DNA of 64,000 nucleotides, taken from Aurantimicrobium minutum. Its GTDB lineage: Bacteria; Actinomycetota; Actinomycetes; Actinomycetales; Microbacteriaceae. Each line of letters opens with the position of its first letter. Position 1 is the first letter of the stretch. The notes beneath the pieces were generated by a model, which did no database searches, was not told where the DNA came from, and worked only from the letters and a program-made list of their open reading frames with translations. Shown piece by piece: positions 43,964 to 52,376 of the stretch. The stretch lies in the NCBI RefSeq assembly GCF_029893825.1, contig NZ_JARXXV010000001.1:1526256-1590255 (forward strand), in the 5' to 3' direction. The translations under genes were made by a program, and so were the position numbers.

Positions 43964-45141
43964 GCTCCCACGAACTCTGACTCAATCAAGAATGCGTCGT
44001 GACCAAAGTCAGATTCCAGCAATGCTGGAACATCGCCGTTAATGTTGCCAGGAATGTGAGCAGCTAAACGCTTTTGGCCCTCAAGTGGGAAGAAACGGTC
44101 ACTATCAATACCGATAATCAGTGTGGGAATCGTGATTGATTCCAAAACTTTTTCAATGCTTTCTCGGTTGCGGCCGAGATCATGTGAATTCATTGCTTCC
44201 ACGAGGGTGACGTAGCTATTTGCATCGAAACGACGCGTGAACTTATTGCCGTGGAAGTCAAGGTAGCTTGCAACCGCAAAGCGGCCACCCTTACCCAAAG
44301 GGCTAATGTCGCTCTGTGAGGAGCGGTCAAATCGTTCATTTAGTTCCGAAGGCGTGCGGAAGTTCTGGAAAGAAATACGGCGGGCTAGGGCAAGGCCACG
44401 GTAGGGGCCTTCGCCATCTCGTGCCTCGTAGTAGTGACCTGCACGAAATGCAGGATCTAACATGATTGCTTCAATTTGAACCGTGTTCAATGCAATCTCA
44501 TCAGCACTTGTTGCAGGGGGTGCAGCAAGAACAGCTAATCGCTCCACACGCTCCGGGAACATTGCTCCCCACTCAAGTGCGTGCATGCCACCCATAGAGC
44601 CGCCAATAACAGCAGCCCATTTCTCAATACCTATGACATCAGAGAACTGAGCTTGAGCGCGTGCTTGGTCTCGAATGGTTGTGTAGGGGAAGCGTGAACC
44701 CCATTCATACCCATCTGGAGCTAGCGAAGCTGGTCCAGTAGAACCCTGGCAGCCACCCAACACATTAGGAGCAACCACAAACCACTTTTCTGTATCAATA
44801 GCTAGGCCTGGGCCGACAACCTCATTCCACCAGCCAGCTGTGGTGTGGCCGCCTCCGGCGGGTCCAACCACATGGCTGTCTCCAGTGAGAGCGTGAAGCA
44901 CAAGCACAGCATTGTCTTTGGCCTCGTTGAGTGTGCCCCAGGTCTCGTAGGCAATACGAACATGGGGGAGTGATCCACCACATTCAAAGTCAAAAGGGCC
45001 TAAGTTGGCGAACTGGCGGTTGCCCGGAGCATCTCCGTCGCGCCACGCACCCGTGACAGGCGGCTTTCCGGCAACAGAACGAACCTGCTCGTCAGTAATA
45101 AAGCCTGAGGGCAGGTTGTCGGCCGAATCTTGCCAATCCAT
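43936..45141 (-). CDS. metX: Homoserine O-acetyltransferase
   Basis: A 401-residue alpha/beta-hydrolase-fold enzyme acetylating homoserine for direct sulfhydrylation. Motifs: nucleophile in GGSMGGMHALEWG, VLVLHALTGDSHV, Asp in IGIDSDRFFP and His in FGHDAFLIE. Length is normal. With metY (45994) it makes homocysteine from aspartate-derived homoserine. A minus-strand TAGGCT (45151-45156) lies 9 nt before the ATG; its TAG is the stop codon of the crotonase gene. Confidence 0.95.
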   Translation of the reverse strand: MDWQDSADNLPSGFITDEQVRSVAGKPPVTGAWRDGDAPGNRQFANLGPFDFECGGSLPHVRIAYETWGTLNEAKDNAVLVLHALTGDSHVVGPAGGGHTTAGWWNEVVGPGLAIDTEKWFVVAPNVLGGCQGSTGPASLAPDGYEWGSRFPYTTIRDQARAQAQFSDVIGIEKWAAVIGGSMGGMHALEWGAMFPERVERLAVLAAPPATSADEIALNTVQIEAIMLDPAFRAGHYYEARDGEGPYRGLALARRISFQNFRTPSELNERFDRSSQSDISPLGKGGRFAVASYLDFHGNKFTRRFDANSYVTLVEAMNSHDLGRNRESIEKVLESITIPTLIIGIDSDRFFPLEGQKRLAAHIPGNINGDVPALLESDFGHDAFLIESEFVGAQISRLLAS

Positions 45142-45150
45142 AGTGGATTA

Positions 45151-45156
45151 AGCCTA
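45151..45156 (-). promoter_or_regulatory. -10 element (TAGGCT) before metX, fused to the upstream stop codon
   Basis: The minus-strand TAGGCT begins with the TAG stop of the crotonase gene and ends 9 nt before the metX ATG. Confidence 0.5.
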
Positions 45157-45939
45157 CTTGCCTGTGAACTCTGGCTTTGACCTAGTACTAAATGCAGCAA
45201 CACCAGCTTGGAAGTCTTTGCTGGACAGGAGCGCTGCCAGTTCCTTCGGGAGCTGGCTTAGCGCTTCCTTCTCAACAGCAGAGCGAGCTACTCGGGCATT
45301 TCTTAAAGTGGCTTGAACTGCCAGGGGTGCCTGCTCTGCAATCAGCCCAGCTAGCTCCATGGCCCGCTCTACCTGGGTTCCCGCAGGAACGACTTCATTG
45401 ATGAGGCCAATACGGAGTGCTTCTGCGGCAGAAAAGGTTTCTCCAGTGAGGAGATAACGAGATGCATTTGCCCAGCCCACTCGTTGGGCAAAGCGCGTGG
45501 TTGCCCCACCAAAGGGCATAATTCCTCGTGTGACCTCGAGTTGTCCAAAGACGGTGGTGTCATCTGCCACAGCAAGTTCAGAAGCAAGGATCAATTCCAC
45601 GCCCAAAGTTAGGCATGTGCCTTGAACTGCCAAAATCACTGGCTTGGAAATCGGTGTGGTTGTAATTCCCCAGGGATCAATTCCACCAATTGGTGTGAGT
45701 TCGAGCCCTGATTCCGTGGCTGTTCCTAAGACATCACCTAGATCTAGACCAGCCGTGAAGTGATCACCTGTGGCAGATACGACGACAACGCGGATATTGT
45801 CGTCGCGGTCTGCCTCCGCATTAGCGAGTGAAAGCTCAGTGAGCATCTGCCTATTGGCAGCATTCATCTTTTCAGCACGATTGAGCTTAAGGTGACGAAT
45901 GTGACCAGTTGTGGAAACTATAACGAGGGGCTCAGCCAT
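45154..45939 (-). CDS. Enoyl-CoA hydratase/isomerase (crotonase) family protein
   Basis: A 261-residue crotonase-fold protein: HLKLNRAEKMNAANRQMLTE, the oxyanion segment GDHFTAGLDLGDV, AVQGTCLTLGVELILASELA and FGQLEVTRGIMPFGGATTRF. One general acid/base Glu is present in FGQLEVTRG; the specific reaction is unclear. It lies between metY and metX in the same direction. Its start codon sits at the edge of a long hairpin (45924-45972). Confidence 0.85.
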   Translation of the reverse strand: MAEPLVIVSTTGHIRHLKLNRAEKMNAANRQMLTELSLANAEADRDDNIRVVVVSATGDHFTAGLDLGDVLGTATESGLELTPIGGIDPWGITTTPISKPVILAVQGTCLTLGVELILASELAVADDTTVFGQLEVTRGIMPFGGATTRFAQRVGWANASRYLLTGETFSAAEALRIGLINEVVPAGTQVERAMELAGLIAEQAPLAVQATLRNARVARSAVEKEALSQLPKELAALLSSKDFQAGVAAFSTRSKPEFTGK

Positions 45940-45972
45940 GAAGTAGACGCTACTCCACGGCCGAGCCCCTCG
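45924..45972 (-). promoter_or_regulatory. Long hairpin spanning the crotonase start codon
   Basis: Arms 45924-45937 and 45959-45972 pair at 13 of 14 positions (core CGAGGGGCTC/GAGCCCCTCG). In the minus-strand mRNA the 21-nt loop holds the only purine-rich site (GGAG) and the first bases of the ATG at 45939. It follows the metY stop by 22 nt and so could both end metY transcripts and gate crotonase translation. Confidence 0.55.
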
Positions 45973-45993
45973 ACCAGTTACAAACGCTGAGAA

Positions 45994-47301
45994 CTAGATT
46001 GCTGCAGCCGCAGCAAGACCCTTCTCGAGGTCTGCCTTGAGGTCTTCAATGTTTTCAAGACCAACAGAGAGGCGAACCAGGCCAGGAGTCACACCGCTGG
46101 TCAGCTGCTGCTCAGGAGTGAGCTGCGAGTGGGTGGTAGACGCTGGGTGGATAACTAGTGAGCGAACGTCACCAATGTTTGCCAGGTGACTAAACAGGTC
46201 AAGGTTGTCAACGAATGCCTTTCCTGCTTCAACCCCGCCCTTGAGTTCAAAGGAGAGCACAGCGCCAACCCCCTTAGGCGCATAGCGGTTTGCTGCGGTG
46301 TACCAAGGGCTGGAAGGAAGTGCTGCATAGTTGACGGAAGCAACCTGAGGGTGTGCTTCCAGCCACTGTGCAACAGCAGTTGCGTTTTCCACGTGTCGCT
46401 CAATACGCAGGCTCAAGGTTTCAATGCCCTGAATGATCTGCCATGCGCTCGCAGGAGCGATGGAAGAACCGAGGTCACGAAGAAGTTGAACACGTGCCTT
46501 GATGATGTAAGCAATAGCGTCACCAAGAACGGTGGTGTAGCTGGCCCCGTGGTAGGAGGGGTCTGGTTCGGTGAGGCTTGGGAACTTCTCGACGTTCTTG
46601 GACCATTCGAACTTTCCACCATCCACGATGACACCACCAATGACGGTACCGTGGCCACCCAGGAACTTGGTTGCTGAGTGAACAACAATGTCAGCACCGT
46701 GCTCGAGAGGACGGATCAGGTATGGGGTAGCAATGGTGTTGTCCACGATCAGTGGAACACCAGCTTCGTGCGCAACCTTGGAAACCAAGCCAATGTCCAA
46801 GATGTTGATCTTGGGGTTACCAATGGTTTCTCCGAAGAAGAGCTTGGTGTTGGGGCGAACTGCTGCACGCCATTCGTCAGCGTCATCCTGATTCTCCACG
46901 AAGGTTACTTCGATACCCAGCTTTGCCAGGGTGTACTTGAACAGGTTGTAGGTACCGCCATAGATGGAGCTCGAGGACACAATGTGGTCACCGGCTTCTG
47001 CAATGTTGAGCACAGCGAAGGTCTCTGCAGCCTGACCGGAAGAAACCAGCAGAGCTGCAGTTCCGCCTTCAAGAGCGGCTACACGCTGCTCCACAACGTC
47101 CTGAGTGGGGTTCTGAATACGGGTGTAGATGTTTCCGAACTCTGCAAGAGCAAAGAGGTTCTTTGCGTGCTCCGCGTTGTTGAAGACGTAAGAAGTGGTC
47201 TGGTAGATCGGAGTAGCGCGTGCGTTAGTGACGGGGTCAGGCTGCGCGCCCGAGTGGATCTGTTTGGTTTCAAACTTCCAGTTTGCTTGGTCGTTGCTCA
47301 T
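45994..47301 (-). CDS. metY: O-acetylhomoserine aminocarboxypropyltransferase (sulfhydrylase)
   Basis: A 435-residue PLP enzyme making homocysteine from O-acetylhomoserine and sulfide. It has WKFETKQIHSGAQPDPVTNA at the start, ALEGGTAALLVSSGQAAETF, the PLP lysine in VHSATKFLGGHG and VRSLVIHPASTTHSQL. ATG 47301 is chosen for the strong AAGGAG upstream; the frame open to 47367 is leader sequence. With metX and ahcY in the window it covers homocysteine supply. Confidence 0.95.
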   Translation of the reverse strand: MSNDQANWKFETKQIHSGAQPDPVTNARATPIYQTTSYVFNNAEHAKNLFALAEFGNIYTRIQNPTQDVVEQRVAALEGGTAALLVSSGQAAETFAVLNIAEAGDHIVSSSSIYGGTYNLFKYTLAKLGIEVTFVENQDDADEWRAAVRPNTKLFFGETIGNPKINILDIGLVSKVAHEAGVPLIVDNTIATPYLIRPLEHGADIVVHSATKFLGGHGTVIGGVIVDGGKFEWSKNVEKFPSLTEPDPSYHGASYTTVLGDAIAYIIKARVQLLRDLGSSIAPASAWQIIQGIETLSLRIERHVENATAVAQWLEAHPQVASVNYAALPSSPWYTAANRYAPKGVGAVLSFELKGGVEAGKAFVDNLDLFSHLANIGDVRSLVIHPASTTHSQLTPEQQLTSGVTPGLVRLSVGLENIEDLKADLEKGLAAAAAI

Positions 47302-47313
47302 GGTGTGCTCCTT

Positions 47314-47359
47314 AGGCGGGTGGTGAAAACTTGCTTCGACGTTACGCCCGCCTCGGGCG
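47314..47359 (-). promoter_or_regulatory. Alternative hairpins in the metY leader
   Basis: In the minus-strand mRNA, CGCCCG (47354-47359) pairs with CGGGCG (47345-47350) around a 3-nt loop. The overlapping AGGCGGG (47347-47353) can instead pair with CCCGCCT (47314-47320), which directly abuts the AAGGAG ribosome-binding site. The two pairings exclude each other, the layout expected of a translational switch or attenuator. I could not match the sequence to a known SAM riboswitch class. Confidence 0.4.
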
Positions 47360-47363
47360 CTAC

Positions 47364-48398
47364 TCAATTGCGCAAGTCACGCGGTGTAACAAAGAGCCAA
47401 TTGAGGTTCGGTTGAACTAGCGGTTTGAACAGTTTCACCACTGATTTGGTCGAGAGAACTACCGTCAATCCAAAAGAAAGAATGACAGCTAAGAGGATGT
47501 ACCACAGAGGCCGTTCACCGTCGAGAACGCCATTCTCCCGCAGGGGATAAAGCACGAAAGTATGCAATAGATAGACATACATCGTGGCTTGGCCAAACTG
47601 TGTAAACCAAGTCTGTTCCCGGGGAATCAGAATCAAGAAAGCCATGATCATGGCCGCAGCCACCAGCATGGTGGCCAGACGGCCAAGTCCACCCCACCAC
47701 TGGTCATAACCAAACGTGGCATAGCCTGCGTCATAGGTAATGAAGCTTCGGATCTGCACTTCTCTAAGGAACGGAACATTCAGGGCAATAAACGTTGCAA
47801 CTGTTGCCATAACTGCCACGGCGAGGATTCGCCAGCGCGTAACGGACTGGGAACACAATGCCATCCATCGCTCGCCGAGGTTCCATTCGCGCAGTTGCCA
47901 GCCGAAGACGAAGAAGGGCAGGAAACCCAGAACTCTGGCGGCAGAGAATGTTTGGTCAATGGGGAAGTAGCCCGCAGCTATGGAAATCACAACGCTTACG
48001 AGTAGTGGGTACTTAAGCGCAACCAGGTAGGGCAGCACAATGCGCCAAATGGCGAGAGCCAGCAGGAACCAGAGCGTCCATGATGCTCTGGTGAGATCAA
48101 GTCTGAAGTTGCCGTTATTGAAGAACAGAACGATCGACCAGATCACTTCAAAAATGATGTACGGAACAACGATGTCGGTGAAAATCGACCTGATTCGCTT
48201 GTCATCTGGAGCTGTTCCTCGGCTGAAGTAGCCAGAAACTGCCACAAAGACAGGAACGTGGAAGGCATAAATAAAGACGTAGAGCGTAAAGGCGGCATCG
48301 TTTTCTCCCACCATTTTGGTGAGTGTGTGCCCAGCCACCATGAGCGCAATGGCTCCAAAACGGGCGTTATCCCATAACGCGACCCGTTGTGTGCTCAT
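47364..48398 (-). CDS. Acyltransferase 3 family membrane protein
   Basis: A 344-residue protein with about ten transmembrane helices. The N-terminal block WDNARFGAIALMVAGHTLTK carries the family histidine (AGH), followed by YAFHVPVFVAVSGYFSRG and a C-terminal YLLHTFVLYPL. It resembles fucose-4-O-acetylase/OafA-like acyltransferases that O-acylate envelope sugars. Starts 7 nt downstream of a -10 element shared with the ion channel. Confidence 0.82.
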   Translation of the reverse strand: MSTQRVALWDNARFGAIALMVAGHTLTKMVGENDAAFTLYVFIYAFHVPVFVAVSGYFSRGTAPDDKRIRSIFTDIVVPYIIFEVIWSIVLFFNNGNFRLDLTRASWTLWFLLALAIWRIVLPYLVALKYPLLVSVVISIAAGYFPIDQTFSAARVLGFLPFFVFGWQLREWNLGERWMALCSQSVTRWRILAVAVMATVATFIALNVPFLREVQIRSFITYDAGYATFGYDQWWGGLGRLATMLVAAAMIMAFLILIPREQTWFTQFGQATMYVYLLHTFVLYPLRENGVLDGERPLWYILLAVILSFGLTVVLSTKSVVKLFKPLVQPNLNWLFVTPRDLRN

Positions 48399-48404
48399 AT
48401 TTAC

Positions 48405-48411
48405 TAGCCTA
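48405..48411. promoter_or_regulatory. Shared symmetric -10 element for acyltransferase and K+ channel
   Basis: TAGCCTA: plus-strand TAGCCT is 6 nt before ATG 48417 and minus-strand TAGGCT is 7 nt before ATG 48398. The gap between the two start codons is 18 bp. Confidence 0.7.
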
Positions 48412-48416
48412 GAACT

Positions 48417-49193
48417 ATGGAATCCACTCCGAAGCCAATGATCATGAACGCAGCTGGTGTTCTCGTTGAAGACACCAGAAGCCCCAAAGAGATTGTGTGG
48501 GAGAGATACACCACTCTTCCCTTCATCTTTTTGTCGTTCATTTTCTTACTTGGATTTTCTGTCCTCATCCTGGATGACGAGGTATTTACCCAGGGCCTAG
48601 ACAAATTCATCCTTGCCGGATTGCTCATCATTTGGGTCGCATTCATCGTTGACTACTTCGTTCGACTTGTGCTTTCCACAAACAAGCGCATTTTCTTCAA
48701 GAGAAATGTCATAGATCTCATCTCTATGGCCATTCCTTTCTTTAGGCCTTTTCTGTTGTTGATGTATCTGTCTCGACTGAAGTGGTTCCGTGGACGCCAG
48801 GGCTCCTCAGTTCGTGCACGACTCGTTGCTTATGCCGGCTCGTTCGCTCTGATGTATATCTATGTGCTTTCTTTAGCTGTCTATGCTGCTGAGCGTCATG
48901 CTCCTAGAGCCAGCATCCTGAGTTACGGAGACTCCGTGTGGTGGGCCATCGAAACCATCACGACCGTGGGCTATGGCGACATGATTCCAGTCACCATTGC
49001 TGGCCGTGTCTATGCATCCATGTTGATGCTCGGTGGCGTCGTCATCGTTGGTGCCACGACAGCCACTGTTGTGTCCTATCTCAGTGAAAAGGTCCAGATA
49101 GTTCACCGTCGCTCTCAAGACCACAGCGCTCATGAAACAACCTCACACTCTCACGAGAAGCCACACCCCAATGACTCTCACCCTCAATCTTGA
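48417..49193 (+). CDS. Voltage-gated-type potassium channel
   Basis: A 258-residue membrane protein. Helices at about 37-55, 62-85, 96-118 and 135-158 precede a pore loop [17 protein letters not shown] with the K+ selectivity filter TVGYGD, then a last helix ([20 protein letters not shown]). An arginine-containing segment ([19 protein letters not shown]) lies where S4/S4-S5 would be, but the regular R-x-x-R repeat is weak, so voltage sensing is uncertain. The tail is His-rich ([18 protein letters not shown]). The last 23 bp overlap ung. Confidence 0.85.
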   Translation: MESTPKPMIMNAAGVLVEDTRSPKEIVWERYTTLPFIFLSFIFLLGFSVLILDDEVFTQGLDKFILAGLLIIWVAFIVDYFVRLVLSTNKRIFFKRNVIDLISMAIPFFRPFLLLMYLSRLKWFRGRQGSSVRARLVAYAGSFALMYIYVLSLAVYAAERHAPRASILSYGDSVWWAIETITTVGYGDMIPVTIAGRVYASMLMLGGVVIVGATTATVVSYLSEKVQIVHRRSQDHSAHETTSHSHEKPHPNDSHPQS

Positions 49194-49884
49194 GGAATTA
49201 GCTGCTTCTCACAGAATTGATCCAAGTTGGGTCGAACCTCTTTCTCCCGTGCAGGGCGTTCTCGATGAGATTGCACAGAAACTCTCAAGGGAAATAGAGC
49301 AAGGAAATCAGTTTTTCCCTCGACCTGAGAACATCATGAGGGCGTTCCAGTTGCCATTTCACAGTGTTCGGGTACTCATTCTTGGGCAAGACCCTTATCC
49401 AACTCCTGGTGATGCTGTAGGTCTTTCTTTTTCAGTCTCACCTGAACAAAGAGTGTTGCCTCGTAGTCTCAAAAACATCTTCACTGAGCTCAGTGCTGAC
49501 ACTGGCTGTCCACAGCCTGCATCTGGCGATCTCACACCATGGGTCTCCCAGGGCGTGATGTTGCTCAACCGTGTGCTCACGGTCCGCTCTGGACAAGCAG
49601 GTTCTCACCGAAAGTGGGGCTGGGAGAAAGTAACAGAACAGGCATTACGTGCACTCGATGAGAGAGAAAAACCATTGGTTGCCCTGTTGTGGGGTAATGA
49701 TGCAGCTACAGCCATGGAATTACTCACTCACAGTGCTGTGCTGGAATCAGCACACCCAAGCCCTCTTTCAGCTTCCAGAGGTTTCTTTGGATCACGCCCT
49801 TTCTCAGGGGCAAACCAGGCGTTGACAGAATTAGGTCAAGAACCCATTAATTGGACACTTCCCAGTGCTGCCTCGTTGTTCTAA
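49171..49884 (+). CDS. ung: Uracil-DNA glycosylase, family 1
   Basis: A 237-residue UNG that removes uracil from DNA. Motifs: water-activating Asp in [19 protein letters not shown] (the GQDPYP form usual in Actinobacteria), [26 protein letters not shown] and the DNA-intercalating [17 protein letters not shown] 49171 is chosen by homology; it lies inside the end of the channel gene, so translation may be coupled. Confidence 0.93.
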   Translation: MTLTLNLEELAASHRIDPSWVEPLSPVQGVLDEIAQKLSREIEQGNQFFPRPENIMRAFQLPFHSVRVLILGQDPYPTPGDAVGLSFSVSPEQRVLPRSLKNIFTELSADTGCPQPASGDLTPWVSQGVMLLNRVLTVRSGQAGSHRKWGWEKVTEQALRALDEREKPLVALLWGNDAATAMELLTHSAVLESAHPSPLSASRGFFGSRPFSGANQALTELGQEPINWTLPSAASLF

Positions 49885-49888
49885 TAGA

Positions 49889-49894
49889 TAGGCT
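49889..49894 (+). promoter_or_regulatory. -10 element (TAGGCT) of a leaderless promoter
   Basis: TAGGCT ends 6 nt before the GTG at 49901, just after the ung stop. Confidence 0.6.
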
Positions 49895-49900
49895 TGAGCC

Positions 49901-50479
49901 GTGCTTCCCGAGGAATATCTCAAACCGCGTCAGCTTCCGTTGCATTTGCAGAAGCGACCAGAGCCAGAAGCGCCATTCTCTTTCACCATTCGAGAAGCAA
50001 CTGCTTCTGATCTCCCAGATATTCGAGAGATATATAACTACTACGTGCTCAACTCTGTTGTGACTTTTGATGAAGATCTCATGACGCTCAAAGAGTGGAA
50101 GCAGAAGTTTGCTTATCTTGAGAAACTCAAGATGCCCTTCATCGTTGCTGTTTCACCTGGACAACAAGTACTTGGCTATGCCCTCGTCACTCCCTGGAAG
50201 CAAAAGCGGGCATACCGTTACACCGTTGAGAACTCGATCTATCTTCGAGCAGCTTCAACCGGCAAGGGTTTAGGTAAGGCACTTATGCAAGAGCTTGTTG
50301 AACGCTCTAAGGCAGCAGGATTGAAAGAAATCATTGCGGTCATCGCAGATGGGGGAGCTGATTCCTCCATCAAGTTGCATGAAGACTTTGGCTTCAAAGA
50401 AATTGGCCGAATGGGCAAAGTTGGCTTCAAGTTTGATCGTTGGTTGGGGACAGTTCTTCTTCAAAAAACATTGAAGTAG
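49901..50479 (+). CDS. GNAT N-acetyltransferase (phosphinothricin/MnaT-like)
   Basis: A 192-residue acetyltransferase. After a 30-residue N-terminal extension come FTIREATASDLPDIREIYNY, VVTFDEDLMTLKEWKQ, the acetyl-CoA loop STGKGLGKALMQELVERSKA and LHEDFGFKEIGRMGKVGFKF. This is the PAT/methionine-sulfoximine acetyltransferase subgroup; the natural substrate is unknown. The GTG start is 6 nt from its -10 element. Confidence 0.85.
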   Translation: MLPEEYLKPRQLPLHLQKRPEPEAPFSFTIREATASDLPDIREIYNYYVLNSVVTFDEDLMTLKEWKQKFAYLEKLKMPFIVAVSPGQQVLGYALVTPWKQKRAYRYTVENSIYLRAASTGKGLGKALMQELVERSKAAGLKEIIAVIADGGADSSIKLHEDFGFKEIGRMGKVGFKFDRWLGTVLLQKTLK

Positions 50480-50522
50480 AGATTGCTGACTGTCACTCAG
50501 TCGATTCCAAGGGTCTTCCTGT

Positions 50523-50528
50523 TAGCTT
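50523..50528 (+). promoter_or_regulatory. -10 element (TAGCTT) of a leaderless promoter
   Basis: TAGCTT ends 6 nt before the lipoprotein GTG at 50535. Confidence 0.5.
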
Positions 50529-50534
50529 TCTGGT

Positions 50535-50939
50535 GTGAAGAAAGTAACCATTGCAGCTGGATTTATCGCACTTGCCATTGCATTGAGTGGGTGTGGGGTA
50601 TTTCCTGGAACCGAAACTGCTTCCACACCTAATCCTGCAGAAACGATTTCTGAAGCAAAGGCGTCTATTGCAGATGAAAGCTCAGCAAAGCCGAGTTCCT
50701 CAGGCACTTCTTCTCCAACTCCGTCAACTGCGCGCACTGAAGTTATTTGGGCTGATTATGACCCAGGAACTCAGGGAGAAATCGATCGCATGACAAACGC
50801 TGGGGATTGTTTAGGAATCAACAGTTACTTCGGTATGGCAACCGCGACGGAAGAATCAGTTAAGGCACGTACAGGTCACGGTAATGAAGCATTGACGAAA
50901 TACCTCAACGAGTCCCTAGCTTTGGCACAGTGCAATTAA
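50535..50939 (+). CDS. Small lipoprotein of unknown function
   Basis: A 134-residue protein with signal peptide (KKVTIAAGFIALAIALSGC) and a lipobox LSGC, so predicted to be anchored outside the membrane. A Ser/Pro/Thr-rich spacer (about 30-65) leads to a compact C-terminal region with two cysteines (NAGDCLG and LAQCN at the extreme end) that could form a disulfide. No family recognised. GTG start. Confidence 0.7.
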   Translation: MKKVTIAAGFIALAIALSGCGVFPGTETASTPNPAETISEAKASIADESSAKPSSSGTSSPTPSTARTEVIWADYDPGTQGEIDRMTNAGDCLGINSYFGMATATEESVKARTGHGNEALTKYLNESLALAQCN

Positions 50940-50956
50940 TCAAGGCTTAATCAACA

Positions 50957-50985
50957 AATCCCCTCCAGATCCACTGGAGGGGATT
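50957..50985. terminator. Bidirectional terminator between lipoprotein and whiB1
   Basis: AATCCCCTCCA (50957-50967) and TGGAGGGGATT (50975-50985) form a perfect 11-bp stem with a 7-nt loop between the two convergent genes; short T-containing runs lie on both sides. Confidence 0.75.
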
Positions 50986-51002
50986 CGTTGTTTGAAAGCT
51001 AA

Positions 51003-51251
51003 TTAGCTAGCACGACGTGCACGAGCAGCGCGACGCTTGAGAGCACGACGCTCGTCTTCGCTCAGTCCACCCCATACCCCAGAGTCCTGGCCGGTCTCGA
51101 GTGCATACTGGAGGCACATCTCGGTGACGGTGCAGCGAGAGCAGACAACCTTTGCCTTGTCGATCTGGTCGACTGCAGGACCAGTGTTACCTACTGGGAA
51201 GAATAGTTCTGGGTCTACAGTCAGGCAAGCTGCGTCGTTACGCCAATCCAT
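51003..51251 (-). CDS. whiB1: WhiB-family iron-sulfur transcription factor (WhiB1-like)
   Basis: An 82-residue Wbl protein: DWRNDAACLTVDPELFFPVG, then C-X2-C-X5-C in VVCSRCTVTEMC, VWGGLSEDERR and a basic tail RRAARARRAS. The four cysteines for the 4Fe-4S cluster are present. WhiB1 is a nitric-oxide-responsive, SigA-interacting regulator in mycobacteria. A strong AAGGAG precedes ATG 51251. Its long leader holds two inverted repeats. pdtaS and whiB1 adjoin in mycobacteria but are about 12 kb apart here. Confidence 0.92.
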   Translation of the reverse strand: MDWRNDAACLTVDPELFFPVGNTGPAVDQIDKAKVVCSRCTVTEMCLQYALETGQDSGVWGGLSEDERRALKRRAARARRAS

Positions 51252-51296
51252 GGGGATACTCCTTGTTTGCGGGCATGGGAAAAATCAAGTTGAGAT

Positions 51297-51361
51297 GCAT
51301 TCGGACTATTTTTCGAATGCGTGTCGAGAGCCAGTCCCAAACAATATTCAGAGCGAATATT
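51297..51361 (-). promoter_or_regulatory. Two inverted repeats in the whiB1 upstream region
   Basis: GCATTCG/CGAATGC (51297-51303 and 51314-51320) and AATATTC/GAATATT (51343-51349 and 51355-51361, 5-bp spacer) are perfect 7-bp arms. They may be operators or leader hairpins. The divergent membrane-protein gene has a TAGATA-type -10 near 51394; the rest of the 204-bp gap is not assigned. Confidence 0.45.
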
Positions 51362-51455
51362 TGCTTGCCCACAACGACGTAGGGGCTTATCGACTTAGAT
51401 AATGGTTACATGCCTTCAAGTTAAGGTCAAGACTTTTTTCACAGAAACTCAGGAA

Positions 51456-51896
51456 ATGTCAGAAAATTCAGAGCTAAACCCCACAAAACCGGGCTTAAAC
51501 GGTCAGAAGCAGCCACGTCAACAACTCTTGGTCGCTTTGCTGGGAGTGCTTGTGAGTATTGAAGTTTTGCTTGTGACTGCAGGAGCAATCTACTTCCTCA
51601 GCCGCATTTTCATTGAAAAACCAGAAAACCTCTCCGGCGCAATTGTTATTTTTGTGATCACGGTGATTATCGCTGCAGGGCTGGTTTCCATAGCATTTGG
51701 GTCGTTCAAAGCTAAGTCATGGACCCGTGGAGCAATTGTTACCTGGCAGATCATGCAGTTTGTTGTTGCAACGTCATTTATTCAAGGAATAGCAGTGTGG
51801 CAGCCAGTGGGATGGCTACTTATCGTCTTGGCGGTTGCAACTGCAGTACTGCTTTTTTCTCGTCCTGTCATCACTGCGATGACGTCGGAGAAATAA
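51456..51896 (+). CDS. Small membrane protein of unknown function
   Basis: A 146-residue protein with about four transmembrane helices (roughly 25-48, 56-80, 90-108, 112-132) after a polar N-terminus. No family recognised; similar four-helix hypotheticals are common in Microbacteriaceae. ATG 51456 has AGGA three to six nt upstream; an in-frame ATG at 51402 would overlap the likely promoter. It ends 3 bp from the bcp stop on the other strand. Confidence 0.6.
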   Translation: MSENSELNPTKPGLNGQKQPRQQLLVALLGVLVSIEVLLVTAGAIYFLSRIFIEKPENLSGAIVIFVITVIIAAGLVSIAFGSFKAKSWTRGAIVTWQIMQFVVATSFIQGIAVWQPVGWLLIVLAVATAVLLFSRPVITAMTSEK

Positions 51897-51899
51897 AGA

Positions 51900-52370
51900 C
51901 TATTCCAGGCCTAACTTGCCCTTGAGGCTAGCCACGTGGCCAGTTGCCTTGACATTGTAGAGAGCAAGCTCAATCTTCCCTGTTTCGTCAATCACAAAGG
52001 TTGATCGGATAACACCCATTACAGTCTTTCCATACATCGACTTCTCGCCATATGTGGCGTAAGCGTTGTGGACAGTGAGTTCAGGATCACTGAGAAGCGG
52101 GAAAGTCAGGCTTTCGTTGGTTTCAAACTTCTTGAGCTTGGCAGGTGCATCTTTTGATACGCCGAGAACGACATAACCTGATGCTGCAAGTGATTCCAAG
52201 CTGTCCCGGAAGTCGCAAGCCTGTTTGGTGCAGCCAGGTGTTGAAGCTGCAGGGTAGAAGTAGAGGATGACTTTCTTGCCTGAGTAGTCAGAAAGACTGA
52301 CGGGGTTACCGTTCTGGTCCGGAAGGGTAAACGAAGGCGCTTTTTGTCCTGCTTCAAGTCGTGTAGTCAT
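51900..52370 (-). CDS. bcp: Thioredoxin-dependent peroxiredoxin (BCP/PrxQ)
   Basis: A 156-residue peroxiredoxin reducing peroxides. Motifs: APSFTLPDQNGNPVSLSDY and VILYFYPAASTPGCTKQACD with the peroxidatic Cys and the resolving Cys five residues later, the PrxQ alpha2 type. The usual K-x-x-T is STPGCT. The ATG is 6 nt after a minus-strand TAACCT. Confidence 0.93.
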   Translation of the reverse strand: MTTRLEAGQKAPSFTLPDQNGNPVSLSDYSGKKVILYFYPAASTPGCTKQACDFRDSLESLAASGYVVLGVSKDAPAKLKKFETNESLTFPLLSDPELTVHNAYATYGEKSMYGKTVMGVIRSTFVIDETGKIELALYNVKATGHVASLKGKLGLE

Positions 52371-52376
52371 GAATAT

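Noticed and set aside
47302..47363. Known SAM riboswitch class in the metY leader
   Set aside because: None of the conserved core sequences of SAM-I, SAM-II, SAM-IV or SAM/SAH could be recognised; kept only as a candidate alternative-hairpin leader.
46678..47415. Open frame (about 245 codons) antisense to metY
   Set aside because: Lies opposite a certain gene and has no recognisable motif or ribosome-binding site.
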